The notes: generated by a model not told the origin, from the letters alone. A DNA stretch of 64,000 nt from Ligilactobacillus agilis DSM 20509 (GCF_001436215.1 NZ_AYYP01000010.1:59912-123911); one strand, 5' to 3'. Positions 1-8,932 are shown, counted from the first letter of the stretch. Numbers and translations: made by a program.

Positions 1-303
1 GGTTCCTAAGAGGAGAATTGAAATCGGCTTTTTGGCTTTTAAAACCTTTGAAACGTTACGTGATTTTTTGATATTAGTAGCAGTATAGGTTTCGTTAACA
101 GCACTTTTAGCATTGGCTAACATGTGGTAGAGGTAGGCGCCACCACCGTAGAAAATGGCTAAGGCAAGCACCAGTAAAACTGTGAACAGGCGCTTGCGTT
201 TACGATGGGGGCTGATAAGAACGTGCTGTGAACTATGACCGCGATGTTCACGCCGGGGGGGAATATCGTTCGGCCGATAGTTACGTTGGTTTTTATTGTT
301 CAT
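1..303 (-). CDS. LCP (LytR-CpsA-Psr) family protein, N-terminal part
   Basis: Partial gene running off the left edge; 101 codons are visible. The start ATG (complement of 301-303) is preceded by a TAAGGAG site, and a TATAAT-like -10 lies upstream (complement of 344-349). The protein begins with about 45 polar, Arg/Lys/His-rich cytoplasmic residues, then one hydrophobic membrane segment (about residues 46-65). The last visible residues, ISILLLGT, match the start of the extracellular LCP domain. LCP enzymes transfer undecaprenyl-linked polymers such as wall teichoic acid or capsule onto peptidoglycan at the outer membrane face. The catalytic region is outside the window, so the call rests on topology plus the ISILLLGT motif. 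Confidence 0.75.
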   Translation of the reverse strand, partial: MNNKNQRNYRPNDIPPRREHRGHSSQHVLISPHRKRKRLFTVLLVLALAIFYGGGAYLYHMLANAKSAVNETYTATNIKKSRNVSKVLKAKKPISILLLGT

Positions 304-476
304 AAATAACTCCTTATGTAAATGTAAAAATCCACTATAAGTCATTATACACGGGTAGACCTAAAATTAAAACTAATGGTAATTTTTTTACGGATATTTA
401 AAAATTGAAATGCGGTATCAAAGCCGAAAAATCAACTCTTTTAAGCTAGAGAAAAAATTTTCCTAGAAAGAAAAGG

Positions 477-505
477 TTTACATTGAAGCGCAAACAAGCT
501 ATAAT
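477..505 (+). promoter_or_regulatory. promoter of the PTS EIICBA gene, with an imperfect cre-like element
   Basis: TTTACA (477-482), a 17-base spacer, and a perfect TATAAT (500-505). The spacer contains TTGAAGCGCAAACA, which resembles a CcpA cre site with one base missing from the left half. A small GTTGC/GCAAC hairpin (about 521-541) lies in the leader before the ribosome binding site. The promoter is clear; the cre reading is weak. Confidence 0.7.
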
Positions 506-560
506 AAATTCAACGAAACCGGTTGCGTAAATTTTGTGCAACAGAAAAAGGAGAGTTAAT

Positions 561-2720
561 ATGAAGAAAATATTTAGCTTTGAATTTTGGCAAAAATTCG
601 GTAAAGCTTTAATGGTAGTCGTAGCTGTTATGCCAGCAGCTGGTTTAATGATTAGTATTGGGAAGACGATTCCTTTAATCAACCCACACGTAACAGCCTT
701 AGTTACGACTGGTGGCGTGGTTGAAAACATTGGTTGGGCAATTATTGGCAACTTACATATTCTTTTTGCATTGGCTATCGGTGGTAGTTGGGCTAAAGAA
801 AAAGCTGGTGGTGCCTTTGCAGCTGGGATTTCCTTCATTTTAATCAACCGGATTACTGGTTCTATTTTTGGGGTTACTAGCGAAATGCTAAACGATCCTA
901 AAGCTTACACCCATACTTTGTTTGGAACCAAAATCATGGTTAAAGGTTTCTTTACCAGCGTTTTGGAAGCGCCTGCACTAAACATGGGGGTTTTCGTCGG
1001 AATCATTGCCGGTTTTATTGGGGCGATGGCTTATAACAAGTATTATAACTATCGTAAATTACCCGATGCTTTATCATTCTTTAATGGTAAGCGCTTCGTT
1101 CCTTTCGTAGTTATCTTGTGGTCATTAATTTGTTCCTTAATTTTAGCCGTCGTTTGGCCAACAATTCAAGGTGGTATCAACAACTTCGGGTTATGGATTG
1201 CAGAATCACAAGATAATGCTCCTATTTTAGCACCGTTCTTATACGGGACGCTAGAACGTTTGCTCCTCCCATTTGGTTTGCACCACATGTTAACAATTCC
1301 TATTAACTACACTGCCTTAGGGGGAACTTACGAAATCTTATCTGGTCCGCAAGCAGGGACCCATGTTTTCGGGCAAGACCCACTATGGTTAGCCTGGGCA
1401 ACTGATTTAGTTAACCTTAAGAATGCTGGCGATATGAGCCAATATCACTATGTATTAACTCACTGGACCCCAGCTCGCTTCAAGGTAGGACAAATGATTG
1501 GTGCCACAGGGATTTTGATGGGGATGACACTTGCAATGTATAAAAATGTTGACCCTGACAAGAAGCATCTTTACAAGTCAATGTTCTTCTCAGCTGCCTT
1601 AGCTGTTTTCTTAACTGGGGTAACAGAACCACTTGAATTTATGTTCATGTTTGCAGCCGTGCCATTGTACGTTGTTTACGCCTTCATTCAAGGGGCTGCC
1701 TTTGCAACAGCCGACCTGGTTTCATTGCGGGTTCACTCATTTGGTAACATCGAATTGCTAACCCGGACACCACTGGCAATTAAAGCCGGTCTTGGTGGAG
1801 ACTTACTCAACTTTGTTTGGGTTTCAATTCTCTTTGGGGTGTTCACTTACTTCTTAGCTAACTTCTTGATTAAGAAATTTAATTTTGCAACTCCAGGCCG
1901 AAACGGTAACTACGATTTAGATACAGGTGACAATGCTAGCGGAACTGGTGCACCAGTTGAAGGTAATGATCAAGCCTTTGCCATCATCAACCTTTTAGGT
2001 GGTAAAGCTAACATTGAAGATGTGGATGCATGTATGACCCGTCTACGTGTGACTGTAAAAGATAAAGCTAAAGTTGGTAGCGAAGATCAATGGAAAGCAG
2101 TCGGTGCAATGGGACTTATCACTAAAGACAACGGTGTTCAAGCTGTTTATGGACCTAAAGCCGACGTGTTGAAATCAGATATTCAAGACATTTTAGACTC
2201 TGGAATGGAAATTCCTAATGTGGTAGTTGATACAGCTGCTGCTAAAAAAGAAACAGTGGCTAAGGGTGCTCAAGCCGAAGTAGTAGCTGTAGCCAATGGG
2301 GAAGTAATGCCAATTACTGAAGTTAACGACCCTGTTTTCTCAGGAAAGATGATGGGTGATGGTTATGCTGTTAAACCAGCGGATGGAAAGATTGTTTCCC
2401 CAGTTGCTGGTCAAGTTAAGAGTCTTTTCCCAACCAAGCATGCGATTGGCTTAGAAACAGCCGCGGGCATGGAAGTGTTAGTTCATATGGGAATTGACAC
2501 TGTTTCCTTGGAAGGTAAGCCGTTTACTTTAATGGTTAAAGAAGGAGACCAAGTAGAGGCTGGCCAAGAGTTGGCTCAAGTTGATCTAGCCGCCTTAGCT
2601 GCTGCGGGTAAGGAAGATACAATGATTGTTGCCTTCACTAACGTTGACCAAGTAACATTTACTTTAGATAAGACTGGCAAGCAAACTGCTGGGACTGTGA
2701 TTGGTCAAGCCAAAGGTTAA
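561..2720 (+). CDS. malT: PTS glucose-family EIICBA permease, probably maltose-specific (MalT type)
   Basis: A 719-residue three-domain PTS permease that imports and phosphorylates a sugar. EIIC is a multispan membrane domain (about 1-445) containing [16 protein letters not shown] (about 465-550) has its phosphorylated Cys at about 491 in [12 protein letters not shown] (about 590-719) has its active His at about 642 in VLVHMGID. The start at 561 is chosen because AAAAGGAGAG lies just upstream; an in-frame start at 534 has no such site. The next gene is an EEP-family phosphatase like MapP, the maltose 6'-phosphate phosphatase that is paired with the maltose permease in enterococci. Maltose is therefore a likelier substrate than glucose, by inference only. 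Family certain, substrate not. Confidence 0.9.
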   Translation: MKKIFSFEFWQKFGKALMVVVAVMPAAGLMISIGKTIPLINPHVTALVTTGGVVENIGWAIIGNLHILFALAIGGSWAKEKAGGAFAAGISFILINRITGSIFGVTSEMLNDPKAYTHTLFGTKIMVKGFFTSVLEAPALNMGVFVGIIAGFIGAMAYNKYYNYRKLPDALSFFNGKRFVPFVVILWSLICSLILAVVWPTIQGGINNFGLWIAESQDNAPILAPFLYGTLERLLLPFGLHHMLTIPINYTALGGTYEILSGPQAGTHVFGQDPLWLAWATDLVNLKNAGDMSQYHYVLTHWTPARFKVGQMIGATGILMGMTLAMYKNVDPDKKHLYKSMFFSAALAVFLTGVTEPLEFMFMFAAVPLYVVYAFIQGAAFATADLVSLRVHSFGNIELLTRTPLAIKAGLGGDLLNFVWVSILFGVFTYFLANFLIKKFNFATPGRNGNYDLDTGDNASGTGAPVEGNDQAFAIINLLGGKANIEDVDACMTRLRVTVKDKAKVGSEDQWKAVGAMGLITKDNGVQAVYGPKADVLKSDIQDILDSGMEIPNVVVDTAAAKKETVAKGAQAEVVAVANGEVMPITEVNDPVFSGKMMGDGYAVKPADGKIVSPVAGQVKSLFPTKHAIGLETAAGMEVLVHMGIDTVSLEGKPFTLMVKEGDQVEAGQELAQVDLAALAAAGKEDTMIVAFTNVDQVTFTLDKTGKQTAGTVIGQAKG

Positions 2721-2732
2721 TTAATAAAGATG

Positions 2733-2765
2733 GGGACATAACTTAAGTTCATGTCCCTGTTTTTT
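2733..2765 (+). terminator. intrinsic terminator after the EIICBA gene
   Basis: GGGACAT pairs with ATGTCCC around an inner AACTT/AAGTT stem, followed by a T-run. It lies just before the ribosome binding site of the next gene, so it may only partly separate the two. Confidence 0.75.
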
Positions 2766-2790
2766 GATATTGGGGAAAGGAAGATTGAAT

Positions 2791-3588
2791 ATGAAAGTGA
2801 TGACTTTAAATACACATAGCTACATTGAGAGCCAACCGCTGGAAAAACTAGCGCAGATAGCGACCTATATAAAGGAAGAAAACCCAGATATAGTTGCTTT
2901 ACAAGAAATTAACCAATTAATTACTTCTAAGGAAATAGAGGGTGACGACTATTTTTGCCCCTTAGCCAACCAAGTTCCGCTTCATGAGGATAATTTTGCC
3001 TACCTTTTAGTTAGCCGCTTGCGAGAATTAGGCTTAAATTATTACTGGTCTTATAGTTATACCCACATTGGTTATGACACCTACCAAGAAGGGTTAGCAC
3101 TATTGAGCAAAGAAAAGTTAATTAGCACAGAGCAAGTAACTTCTAATCCCAGCTACGTTGGAAAATTGACTCGTAAAATTTTAGTGGGGCAAACTAGTCA
3201 AGCCACCTTTGTGGTGGGACATTATTCGTGGGCAGGCAAAAATGGGTTTGATTACGAATGGGCTAAGACAAAAGCAGCGCTTAAGGGGCAAAAACAGCCC
3301 CTGGTAATAATGGGAGATTTCAATAACCCCCCAGAAAGTTCTGCCCACCAACAAATTAGGGAGGCTAACTTAGGGTTGGTGGATAGTTTCCAGGTGGCTG
3401 CTAAACGTTACGGTGAGCACACGGTAGTGAAAGCAATTGATGGTTGGCAAGATAATGAAGGACAGCTGCGAATTGATTACGTCTACCTCAGTGATACTTT
3501 TAAAGTGTCTAAGTATCAGGTGATTTTTGATGGGCAAACTAGTCCGCAAGTTAGTGATCATTTTGGAATCTTAGTTGAAATAGAGTAG
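2791..3588 (+). CDS. mapP: endonuclease/exonuclease/phosphatase-fold hydrolase, probable maltose 6'-phosphate phosphatase
   Basis: A 265-residue soluble protein of the EEP (DNase I-like) superfamily. The metal-binding and catalytic motifs appear in order: MTLNTH at the N-terminus, DIVALQEIN (Glu metal ligand, about 40-48), MGDFNNP (about 172-178), RIDYVYLS near 226, and VSDHFGI at the C-terminus. It has no signal peptide, so it acts in the cytoplasm. GGGGAAAGGAAG supports the ATG at 2791. EEP proteins range from nucleases to sphingomyelinases, but the position directly after a glucose-family EIICBA is the arrangement of malT-mapP, in which MapP dephosphorylates imported maltose 6'-phosphate to maltose. 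Family call strong; substrate inferred from context. Confidence 0.8.
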   Translation: MKVMTLNTHSYIESQPLEKLAQIATYIKEENPDIVALQEINQLITSKEIEGDDYFCPLANQVPLHEDNFAYLLVSRLRELGLNYYWSYSYTHIGYDTYQEGLALLSKEKLISTEQVTSNPSYVGKLTRKILVGQTSQATFVVGHYSWAGKNGFDYEWAKTKAALKGQKQPLVIMGDFNNPPESSAHQQIREANLGLVDSFQVAAKRYGEHTVVKAIDGWQDNEGQLRIDYVYLSDTFKVSKYQVIFDGQTSPQVSDHFGILVEIE

Positions 3589-3591
3589 CTA

Positions 3592-3626
3592 AATAGCCTA
3601 GGAGCGGTTGCTTCCTAGGCTATTTT
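3592..3626 (+). terminator. intrinsic terminator after mapP
   Basis: A perfect 12-base stem, AATAGCCTAGGA with TCCTAGGCTATT, followed by a short T-run. Confidence 0.85.
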
Positions 3627-3740
3627 AATATGCCTAAAAATCTTTTTTAGTTAGAGCGTTTTCATTACAAAACGATTAAAAATAATGGCTTAATGTATGA
3701 TATACTAGGGGACATGTAGGGACGAAAGAAGTGAAGATAT

Positions 3741-4691
3741 ATGCAGGTTTTTTACCATAGTATTTCAGGAGTGCTAGTCATTTTAGTAATGATTATTGTG
3801 GGCTACGTTTTGACTGAAAGAAAGTGGTTTGACGGGCGTTCTAGCGGATTGATTGCGCGATTAGTAACTCAAGTGGCACTGCCTTGTTACATGTTGGATA
3901 CAGTTACTAGTAAGTTCACTGCCCATGAATTATTGAAGATGCTACCGGAATTGAAATACCCGGCCCTCTCGATGACAATCTTGATGGCTTTAGCGATGGC
4001 AATTGCCCGGATTTTTCGAGTGGATAAGAGTCGGCGTGGGGTATTTACCTCAATGTTTTTCAATTCAAATACGGTTTTTATCGGGCTCCCGATTAACGAA
4101 GCGCTATTTGGGAATCAAAGCATTCCGTATGTCTTAGTCTATTACATGTGTAATACAACCTTTTTTTGGACAATTGGGACCTACTTTATCCAACGAGATG
4201 GTCGCGGACAAAAGGCACGGCTAGATTTAAGGCAGGTTATCAGAAAGGTATTCTCGCCGCCGCTACTAGGATATATTCTAGGGGTAATTTTGGTCTTTTT
4301 AAGGGTCAAAATCCCGACCTTTATTCAAAGTGACCTCCACTATATTGGTGGTTTGACAATTCCCTTATCTATGATTTTCATCGGAATTGCGGTCTCTAAC
4401 GCCGGGTTGGGGCGGTTGACCTTGCATAAGGATAACTTACTAATCTTAGGGGGACGCTTTCTAGTTGCGCCTGCACTAATGGCCTTGTTGGTAATGCAGG
4501 CACCGATGCCCCTCTTGATGAAACAGGTCTTTATTTTACAGGTGGCGATGCCGGTTATGACTAACGCGCCGGTAGTAGCAAAATTGTACGGGGCTGACGC
4601 TGAGTATGCCGCAGTAATGGTGACAGAAACTACTTTAATGACAATGGTTGTTGTCCCTATCTTAATGGTAATAACTCAAAATCTTACATAG
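3741..4691 (+). CDS. AEC (auxin efflux carrier) family transporter
   Basis: A 316-residue integral membrane protein with about ten hydrophobic segments in two halves, typical of the AEC family (malate/malonate or auxin-type carriers). Family features include the N-terminal GYVLTERKWFD, the broken helix LPCYML near 48, FNSNTVFIGLPINEALFG near 107-124, and the mirrored MPVMTNAPVVAKLYG near 275-290. In lactic acid bacteria such genes are often annotated as malate permease, but no malolactic enzyme gene lies nearby, so the substrate is open. The next transporter gene starts 15 bases after its stop, so the two are probably co-transcribed. Confidence 0.85.
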   Translation: MQVFYHSISGVLVILVMIIVGYVLTERKWFDGRSSGLIARLVTQVALPCYMLDTVTSKFTAHELLKMLPELKYPALSMTILMALAMAIARIFRVDKSRRGVFTSMFFNSNTVFIGLPINEALFGNQSIPYVLVYYMCNTTFFWTIGTYFIQRDGRGQKARLDLRQVIRKVFSPPLLGYILGVILVFLRVKIPTFIQSDLHYIGGLTIPLSMIFIGIAVSNAGLGRLTLHKDNLLILGGRFLVAPALMALLVMQAPMPLLMKQVFILQVAMPVMTNAPVVAKLYGADAEYAAVMVTETTLMTMVVVPILMVITQNLT

Positions 4692-4706
4692 GAAGAAGTT
4701 TTATTT

Positions 4707-5729
4707 GTGAAAAAAACCATTATTTACATTTGCTTATCAACTTTTCTGTTTAGTTCAATGGAAATTGCTTTAAAGGTTGCTGGAGCGACTTTTAATCCGA
4801 TTCAGTTAAACTTAATTCGCTTTTTTATCGGGAGTTTGGTCTTACTTCCAATTGCTCAAGCTAGCTTAAGTAAGCTAAACCGGAAATTAACAAGGGCAGA
4901 TTGGAAAATCTTTTGGCTGACGGGTTTTTGCTGTGTGATTGTTAGTATGACCCTCTTTCAATTAGCCGTTGCAGCTACTAAGGCTTCAACCGTGGCAGTG
5001 CTTTTTAGTTGCAATCCCGTATTCGCCTTATTATTTGCCTTTTTACTTTTACGGGAGCGCATGAGTCGGGCAAGCTTTATTTCAGTGGTAGTTTCTTTAA
5101 TTGGGCTAGTTGTGATTATTGATCCAGCCCACCTTTCTCAACCAGTTGGAATTGTATTGGGCCTCCTTTCAGCGGTAACATTTGGTTTTTATTCAATTGT
5201 GTCACGCTACGGTTCAAATAAGCTTGGCTTAAACGGAGTTGTTATGACCGCTTATACTTTTGTTGCTGGTACGATTGAACTATTAGTTCTCTCATTAGTA
5301 ACCCACTTACCATTTGTTGCTCGAAGCTTAGCAGCCATTCCAGCCTTAAAGACGTTTGCAAATCTACCTATCTTGGCTAATATTACAATTGGTTCCTTGC
5401 CTTTGTTGCTTTACCTAGGAATTTGCGTGACCGGTGGGGGCTTTGCTTTTTACTTTATGGCAATGGAAAATTCAGACGTTTCAACCGCTTCCTTGGTCTT
5501 CTTTATTAAACCAGGGTTAGCGCCGATTTTAGCTGCCATCTTAATTCACGAAAAAATCCTGCCTACTACAATTATCGGGATTGTAATTATCTTGATTGGT
5601 TCAGTGATTACCTTTGTGGGCAATAGAACCGTGGAAGATACTAGTGTAGTTAATAAACTTCCAGAAGAAAAAGAAGTGGTGGCTGAAGAAGATAAGTTAG
5701 GCCACTATACTACACATTTGAAACATTAA
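4707..5729 (+). CDS. DMT superfamily transporter with two EamA domains
   Basis: A 340-residue membrane protein with ten predicted membrane helices forming two EamA repeats (about 5-140 and 150-300). Typical features are NLIRFFIGSLVLLPIA in the first repeat and SLVFFIKPGLAPILA near 270 in the second. The C-terminal 35 residues are charged and cytoplasmic. It starts at GTG with AGGAAG overlapping the upstream stop, so it is translationally close to the AEC gene. EamA proteins export or import small metabolites such as amino acids; the substrate cannot be read from sequence. Confidence 0.85.
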   Translation: MKKTIIYICLSTFLFSSMEIALKVAGATFNPIQLNLIRFFIGSLVLLPIAQASLSKLNRKLTRADWKIFWLTGFCCVIVSMTLFQLAVAATKASTVAVLFSCNPVFALLFAFLLLRERMSRASFISVVVSLIGLVVIIDPAHLSQPVGIVLGLLSAVTFGFYSIVSRYGSNKLGLNGVVMTAYTFVAGTIELLVLSLVTHLPFVARSLAAIPALKTFANLPILANITIGSLPLLLYLGICVTGGGFAFYFMAMENSDVSTASLVFFIKPGLAPILAAILIHEKILPTTIIGIVIILIGSVITFVGNRTVEDTSVVNKLPEEKEVVAEEDKLGHYTTHLKH

Positions 5730-5741
5730 TAATGTGGTAAG

Positions 5742-5777
5742 ACACTTACAAGTCCTGCGGGTTTGTAAGTGTTTTTT
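5742..5777 (+). terminator. intrinsic terminator after the DMT transporter
   Basis: ACACTTACAA pairs with TTGTAAGTGT, followed by six T. Confidence 0.9.
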
Positions 5778-5847
5778 GTCGTTTATATTACTAAATTGAA
5801 ATATAACTGTAATATTAGTGGGATTATAAGCTTTTTTAGTCAGTAAC

Positions 5848-5864
5848 TGTAAATTTACTGTAAT
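5848..5864 (+). promoter_or_regulatory. WalR (YycF)-type binding site
   Basis: TGTAAA-N5-TGTAAT matches the published WalR consensus TGTWAH-N5-TGTWAH at every position. Its centre lies about 42 bases upstream of the start point predicted from the -10 at 5886-5891, the place expected for direct activation. A second, degenerate copy (TGTAAT-N5-TGGGAT) lies at 5808-5824. Confidence 0.65.
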
Positions 5865-5882
5865 AGCGTAAAAGTATTTATA

Positions 5883-5891
5883 TGCTAAAAT
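5883..5891 (+). promoter_or_regulatory. extended -10 promoter of the NlpC/P60 gene
   Basis: TGC-TAAAAT forms an extended -10 element. No good -35 hexamer lies 17 bases upstream, which fits a promoter that depends on an activator bound at the adjacent WalR-type box. Confidence 0.6.
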
Positions 5892-5947
5892 ATTATTCGT
5901 AGCCGTTTGAACGGTAAATGAATTGTATTTTAGGAGAGTATATAATT

Positions 5948-7093
5948 ATGAAGAAATTAGGATTGAAAAAGGTTGCTGTGATGGCAGCAGCGGCTTTCAC
6001 AGTTTTAGGGGTAGCAACAAGTGCCTCAGCTGATACCCAATCAGATTTAGACGCTGTTAAAGCTAAAATCGCTGAAACAGAAAAGAAGGTTTCAGAAGGT
6101 CAAGTTGCTTTATCTAAGTTGGAAAGTCAAGAAGCAAAGACTTCTCAAGAAATTGCAACTTTGAAGAAGAACATCGCTGCACGGTCTGAACAATTAGCTG
6201 ACCAAGCTCGGGCAGCCCAATTAAATGATGCAGGGTCTATGCTTGAATTTGTGGCTAACTCAGATTCTGTAACAGAAGCTGTTAGCCGGACAGTTACAGT
6301 GGCAACTGTGGTTCGTGCTAATAACCAAACTTTGGCAGACCAAAAGGCTGATAAAGAAAAGTTAGCTCAAAAGCAAACCGACTTACAAGCTGCTGCTGAA
6401 AAGCAAAAGGAACAAAACAAGGAATTAGCTCAAACCCGGGCTGACTTAGCTGTTCAAAAGACTGACTTAGAAGCTAAGAAGGCTAGCGAAGATGAAGCTA
6501 AGGCCAAAGCAGAAGCAGCTAAGAAGGCTGCTGAGAAAGCTGCTAAGCAAGTAGCTGCTGCTAAGAGTACTGACGATGCAGAAAAGGCTGCTAACCAAGC
6601 AGAAGCTGCTGCTGCTTCAGTATCATCCTCAAGCAACAATGCTAACAATAATAGTAACAACCAAGCTGCTAGTCAAACTACTAACCAAGCAAGCAGTCAA
6701 GCTGCTTCAACTAGCGCTGCGCCAGCTGCTTCAAGTGTTAACTCTAGCTCAGTTTTAGCAATGGCTGATTCATTGACTAAAATGAATATTCCTTACGTAT
6801 GGGGTGGTTCAAGTCTTTCAGGTTTTGATTGCTCAGGCTTAACCCAATATGTTTACGGTCACTTTGGTAAGTCACTTGCCCGGACTGCTGCTGCTCAAGC
6901 TGCACAAACTACCCGGATTCCTGTTTCCCAAGCACAACCGGGAGACCTCCTATTCTGGGGTGAAGGTGGCGGTGTTTACCACGTAGCAATCTACGTTGGT
7001 GGCGGTAGTTACATCCATGCACCTACATTTGGTCAAGTTGTTAAATACGGTTCAATCTCTGGTTGGGCTCCATCATTTGCAGGTCGTCTCTAA
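5948..7093 (+). CDS. secreted NlpC/P60 peptidoglycan hydrolase with N-terminal coiled coil
   Basis: A 381-residue exported protein. A signal peptide (about 1-27, ending SASA before DTQ) is followed by a long Ala/Lys/Gln/Glu-rich coiled coil (about 30-215) and a Ser/Asn/Gln/Ala linker (about 215-270). The NlpC/P60 domain at the C-terminus has Cys295 (FDCSG), His345 (VYHVAIY) and His357 (YIHAPT) as the catalytic triad. The enzyme probably cuts the peptide stem of peptidoglycan at the septum or side wall. The start at 5948 follows TAGGAGAG; the in-frame ATG at 5918 has no site. The architecture resembles the CwlO-like hydrolases that are WalR targets and are activated through FtsEX in Bacillus. 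A WalR-type box precedes this gene, and ftsEX lies at 32.1 kb. Confidence 0.93.
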   Translation: MKKLGLKKVAVMAAAAFTVLGVATSASADTQSDLDAVKAKIAETEKKVSEGQVALSKLESQEAKTSQEIATLKKNIAARSEQLADQARAAQLNDAGSMLEFVANSDSVTEAVSRTVTVATVVRANNQTLADQKADKEKLAQKQTDLQAAAEKQKEQNKELAQTRADLAVQKTDLEAKKASEDEAKAKAEAAKKAAEKAAKQVAAAKSTDDAEKAANQAEAAAASVSSSSNNANNNSNNQAASQTTNQASSQAASTSAAPAASSVNSSSVLAMADSLTKMNIPYVWGGSSLSGFDCSGLTQYVYGHFGKSLARTAAAQAAQTTRIPVSQAQPGDLLFWGEGGGVYHVAIYVGGGSYIHAPTFGQVVKYGSISGWAPSFAGRL

Positions 7094-7117
7094 TTTAATA
7101 CAATTCATTTAAAAGGA

Positions 7118-7157
7118 AAGCTAACTTAGCCAGCGGCGTTAAGTTAGCTTCTTTTTT
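7118..7157 (+). terminator. intrinsic terminator after the NlpC/P60 gene
   Basis: AAGCTAACTTA pairs with TAAGTTAGCTT, followed by C and six T. Confidence 0.9.
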
Positions 7158-7173
7158 ATACCCTTAATAAGTG

Positions 7174-7182
7174 TGGTATAAT
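7174..7182 (+). promoter_or_regulatory. extended -10 promoter of gpmA
   Basis: TGG-TATAAT lies 38 bases before the gpmA start codon, just after the upstream terminator. Confidence 0.6.
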
Positions 7183-7219
7183 TTGGGCTAGAAGAGTGTG
7201 AGAAAGAAAGGATAAGTAG

Positions 7220-7891
7220 ATGGTAAAATTAGTGCTCATCAGGCATGGGCAAAGCATCGCTAACAAAGAAAATGTGTATACTGGGTGGAATGATGCTCCT
7301 TTAACAGAACTAGGTGTAAAGCAAGCAATTTTTGCCGGCCAAGCGCTAGCGCAAAAAGAGTTAGAGTTTACTGATATCCACACTTCGGTTTTAGGGCGGG
7401 CAATCAAGACAGCTAACTTGGTAGCAGAGGCGTGTCACCAACTGTATCTGCCCTTGCATAAAACTTGGCGCTTAAATGAGCGACACTACGGTGCCTTAAG
7501 GGGACTAAATAAGGATGATACGCGTAAAATTTATGGCAAGCATCAAGTTGCCTTGTGGCGTCGGTCTTTTTATGCAGTTCCCCCAGCCTTAACCAAACCT
7601 GATTTAGAGCGGCGTTATGCTAACCTTGATTCTAGGAGTATTCCCACGGCGGAAAGTTTAGACCAAGCCCTAGACCGAATTATGCCTTACTGGCAAGACG
7701 AGGTTGCCCCTAAATTATTGGAGGGTAAAAATCAGCTAGTAGTTGCACATGGATCGACGCTTCGAGCTTTAATCAAGTACTTAGAGTCAATTAGTGACGA
7801 AGGCATTGACGGCTTGGAGGTCGAAAACTGCCAGCCGATTATCTATGAATTAGATGGTCAGTTAAAGATTGTCAAAAAGGAAATTATTTAG
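7220..7891 (+). CDS. gpmA: 2,3-bisphosphoglycerate-dependent phosphoglycerate mutase
   Basis: A 223-residue cytoplasmic histidine phosphatase-superfamily enzyme that interconverts 3- and 2-phosphoglycerate in glycolysis. The N-terminal LIRHGQS carries the phosphorylated His9. [13 protein letters not shown] (about 88-100) is the signature of dPGMs. [16 protein letters not shown] (about 174-189) carries the second active-site His. Length is slightly below the usual 228-250. It stands alone between its own promoter and a bidirectional terminator. Lactobacilli often hold several paralogues, so this may not be the only mutase. Confidence 0.92.
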   Translation: MVKLVLIRHGQSIANKENVYTGWNDAPLTELGVKQAIFAGQALAQKELEFTDIHTSVLGRAIKTANLVAEACHQLYLPLHKTWRLNERHYGALRGLNKDDTRKIYGKHQVALWRRSFYAVPPALTKPDLERRYANLDSRSIPTAESLDQALDRIMPYWQDEVAPKLLEGKNQLVVAHGSTLRALIKYLESISDEGIDGLEVENCQPIIYELDGQLKIVKKEII

Positions 7892-7892
7892 T

Positions 7893-7919
7893 AAAAGCGG
7901 ACCAAAATAGTCCGCTTTT
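7893..7919. terminator. bidirectional terminator between gpmA and the VOC gene
   Basis: AAAAGCGGAC pairs with GTCCGCTTTT around a 7-base loop. A/T tracts on both sides let it serve the two converging genes. Confidence 0.85.
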
Positions 7920-7922
7920 ATT

Positions 7923-8738
7923 TTAGCTAATGATTAACTCAATTCCGTTTGGGTCTGTGAGGGCTAGTTTGGTGGCTAAATTACGGTAGGGGTAATTATT
8001 AACATCTAGTTGTTCTCTCACTAGGTCTAGGTCGGGAACAGTGAGTGCATAGGTCCCCAAGCCTAGCTGGTTTCGGGACCTGATTGTTAGCTTGGCCCTA
8101 GTCCAGGTATTAGCGGCCAAATGGTGGTGGTAAAGTCCGTAAGCCAAAAAGTCAGCTTGCTTCATGCTACTTTTAAGTTCAAAGCCTAAGTTGTGTTGGT
8201 AAAAAGTCCGGTTGGCTTTGAGGTCGGTGACCTGAAGGTGGATATGACCTAACTTAGTATTTTGAGGTAGTCCGGTCCGATTGTCAGCAAGTTCTAAGAG
8301 CCGGGTGCCATCTAGCTCTTCTGTTACCCCGATGATTTGACCGGTGGCGCGGACGTCCCAATTGGAAAGGGGCTTATCCCAATAAATCTCAATCCCGTTA
8401 TCTTCGGGGTCTTGTAAGTAAAGCGCTTGGCTGTAACCATGGTCTGCTCCGCCTAGTAGGGGGGTATTAGTTACTAGTAAGTGCCGCAAGATTCCACCTA
8501 GACTAGCTTGGTCTGGAACTAAAAAGGCGGTGTGGTAAAGACCGGCTACCTGCTGACGGGTTTGGCCGACTTGTTCTTTAAGAATTAAGAGGGGGCGGCC
8601 AGCTAGTCCTAAAATAACTTGCTTAGATGCTTTTTCTAAGATATCTAAACCAAGGTGGTGGTGATAGTAGTTAGTCACGTTAGCTAGGTTAGTGACGTTT
8701 AAAAGGTAGGAAGTAATTACTGTTTCTTGGTTATACAT
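7923..8738 (-). CDS. VOC-fold protein, catechol 2,3-dioxygenase (CatE)-like
   Basis: A 271-residue protein built from two vicinal-oxygen-chelate modules. The first (about 10-125) ends DPEDNGIEIYWDKP. The second (about 160-271) begins LGHIHLQVTD and ends DPNGIELIIS. Possible metal ligands are the His in GHIHL, the His cluster in LYHHHLA near 209, and the Glu of GIELI. This layout is that of CatE/YfiE-type extradiol dioxygenases of Firmicutes, which open catechols or handle thiol adducts. The start follows GAGGTCACC. It is monocistronic, and no aromatic pathway genes are near, so the substrate is unknown. Confidence 0.8.
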   Translation of the reverse strand: MYNQETVITSYLLNVTNLANVTNYYHHHLGLDILEKASKQVILGLAGRPLLILKEQVGQTRQQVAGLYHTAFLVPDQASLGGILRHLLVTNTPLLGGADHGYSQALYLQDPEDNGIEIYWDKPLSNWDVRATGQIIGVTEELDGTRLLELADNRTGLPQNTKLGHIHLQVTDLKANRTFYQHNLGFELKSSMKQADFLAYGLYHHHLAANTWTRAKLTIRSRNQLGLGTYALTVPDLDLVREQLDVNNYPYRNLATKLALTDPNGIELIIS

Positions 8739-8844
8739 AAGGTGACCTCGCTTTTCTTAATATTTAATAATTGTAAACTCATTATAACAATTTTACTTAT
8801 AAAAAGTAAGTTATTTTAGGTTACAAATAAATTTTCTAAAAGAC

Positions 8845-8873
8845 TTGCAAACTTATTTTTACTATGCTATATT
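8845..8873 (+). promoter_or_regulatory. promoter of rplK-rplA
   Basis: TTGCAA (8845-8850), 17-base spacer, TATATT (8868-8873), with TGC just before the -10 giving an extended element. Upstream T/A-rich sequence is typical of ribosomal protein promoters. Confidence 0.8.
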
Positions 8874-8898
8874 TTATGGGTATGCTTTATGCGTACTC

Positions 8899-8932
8899 GT
8901 GGGAGGTCAAATTTTAAGACCATCCGAACCAC
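8899..8932 (+). promoter_or_regulatory. probable L1-binding leader RNA, copy 1
   Basis: GTGGGAGGTC pairs with GACC...ACCAC across an AT-rich loop, in the leader of rplK. The GTGGGAG strand and the opposing CGAACCAC strand resemble the known L1 operator, a mimic of the 23S rRNA site. A related copy lies in the rplK-rplA gap at 9445-9470. Confidence 0.6.

Noticed and set aside
6454..6758. Open frames overlapping the NlpC/P60 gene in other frames
   Set aside because: They arise from the repetitive Ala/Lys/Gln codons of the coiled coil and have no ribosome binding sites.
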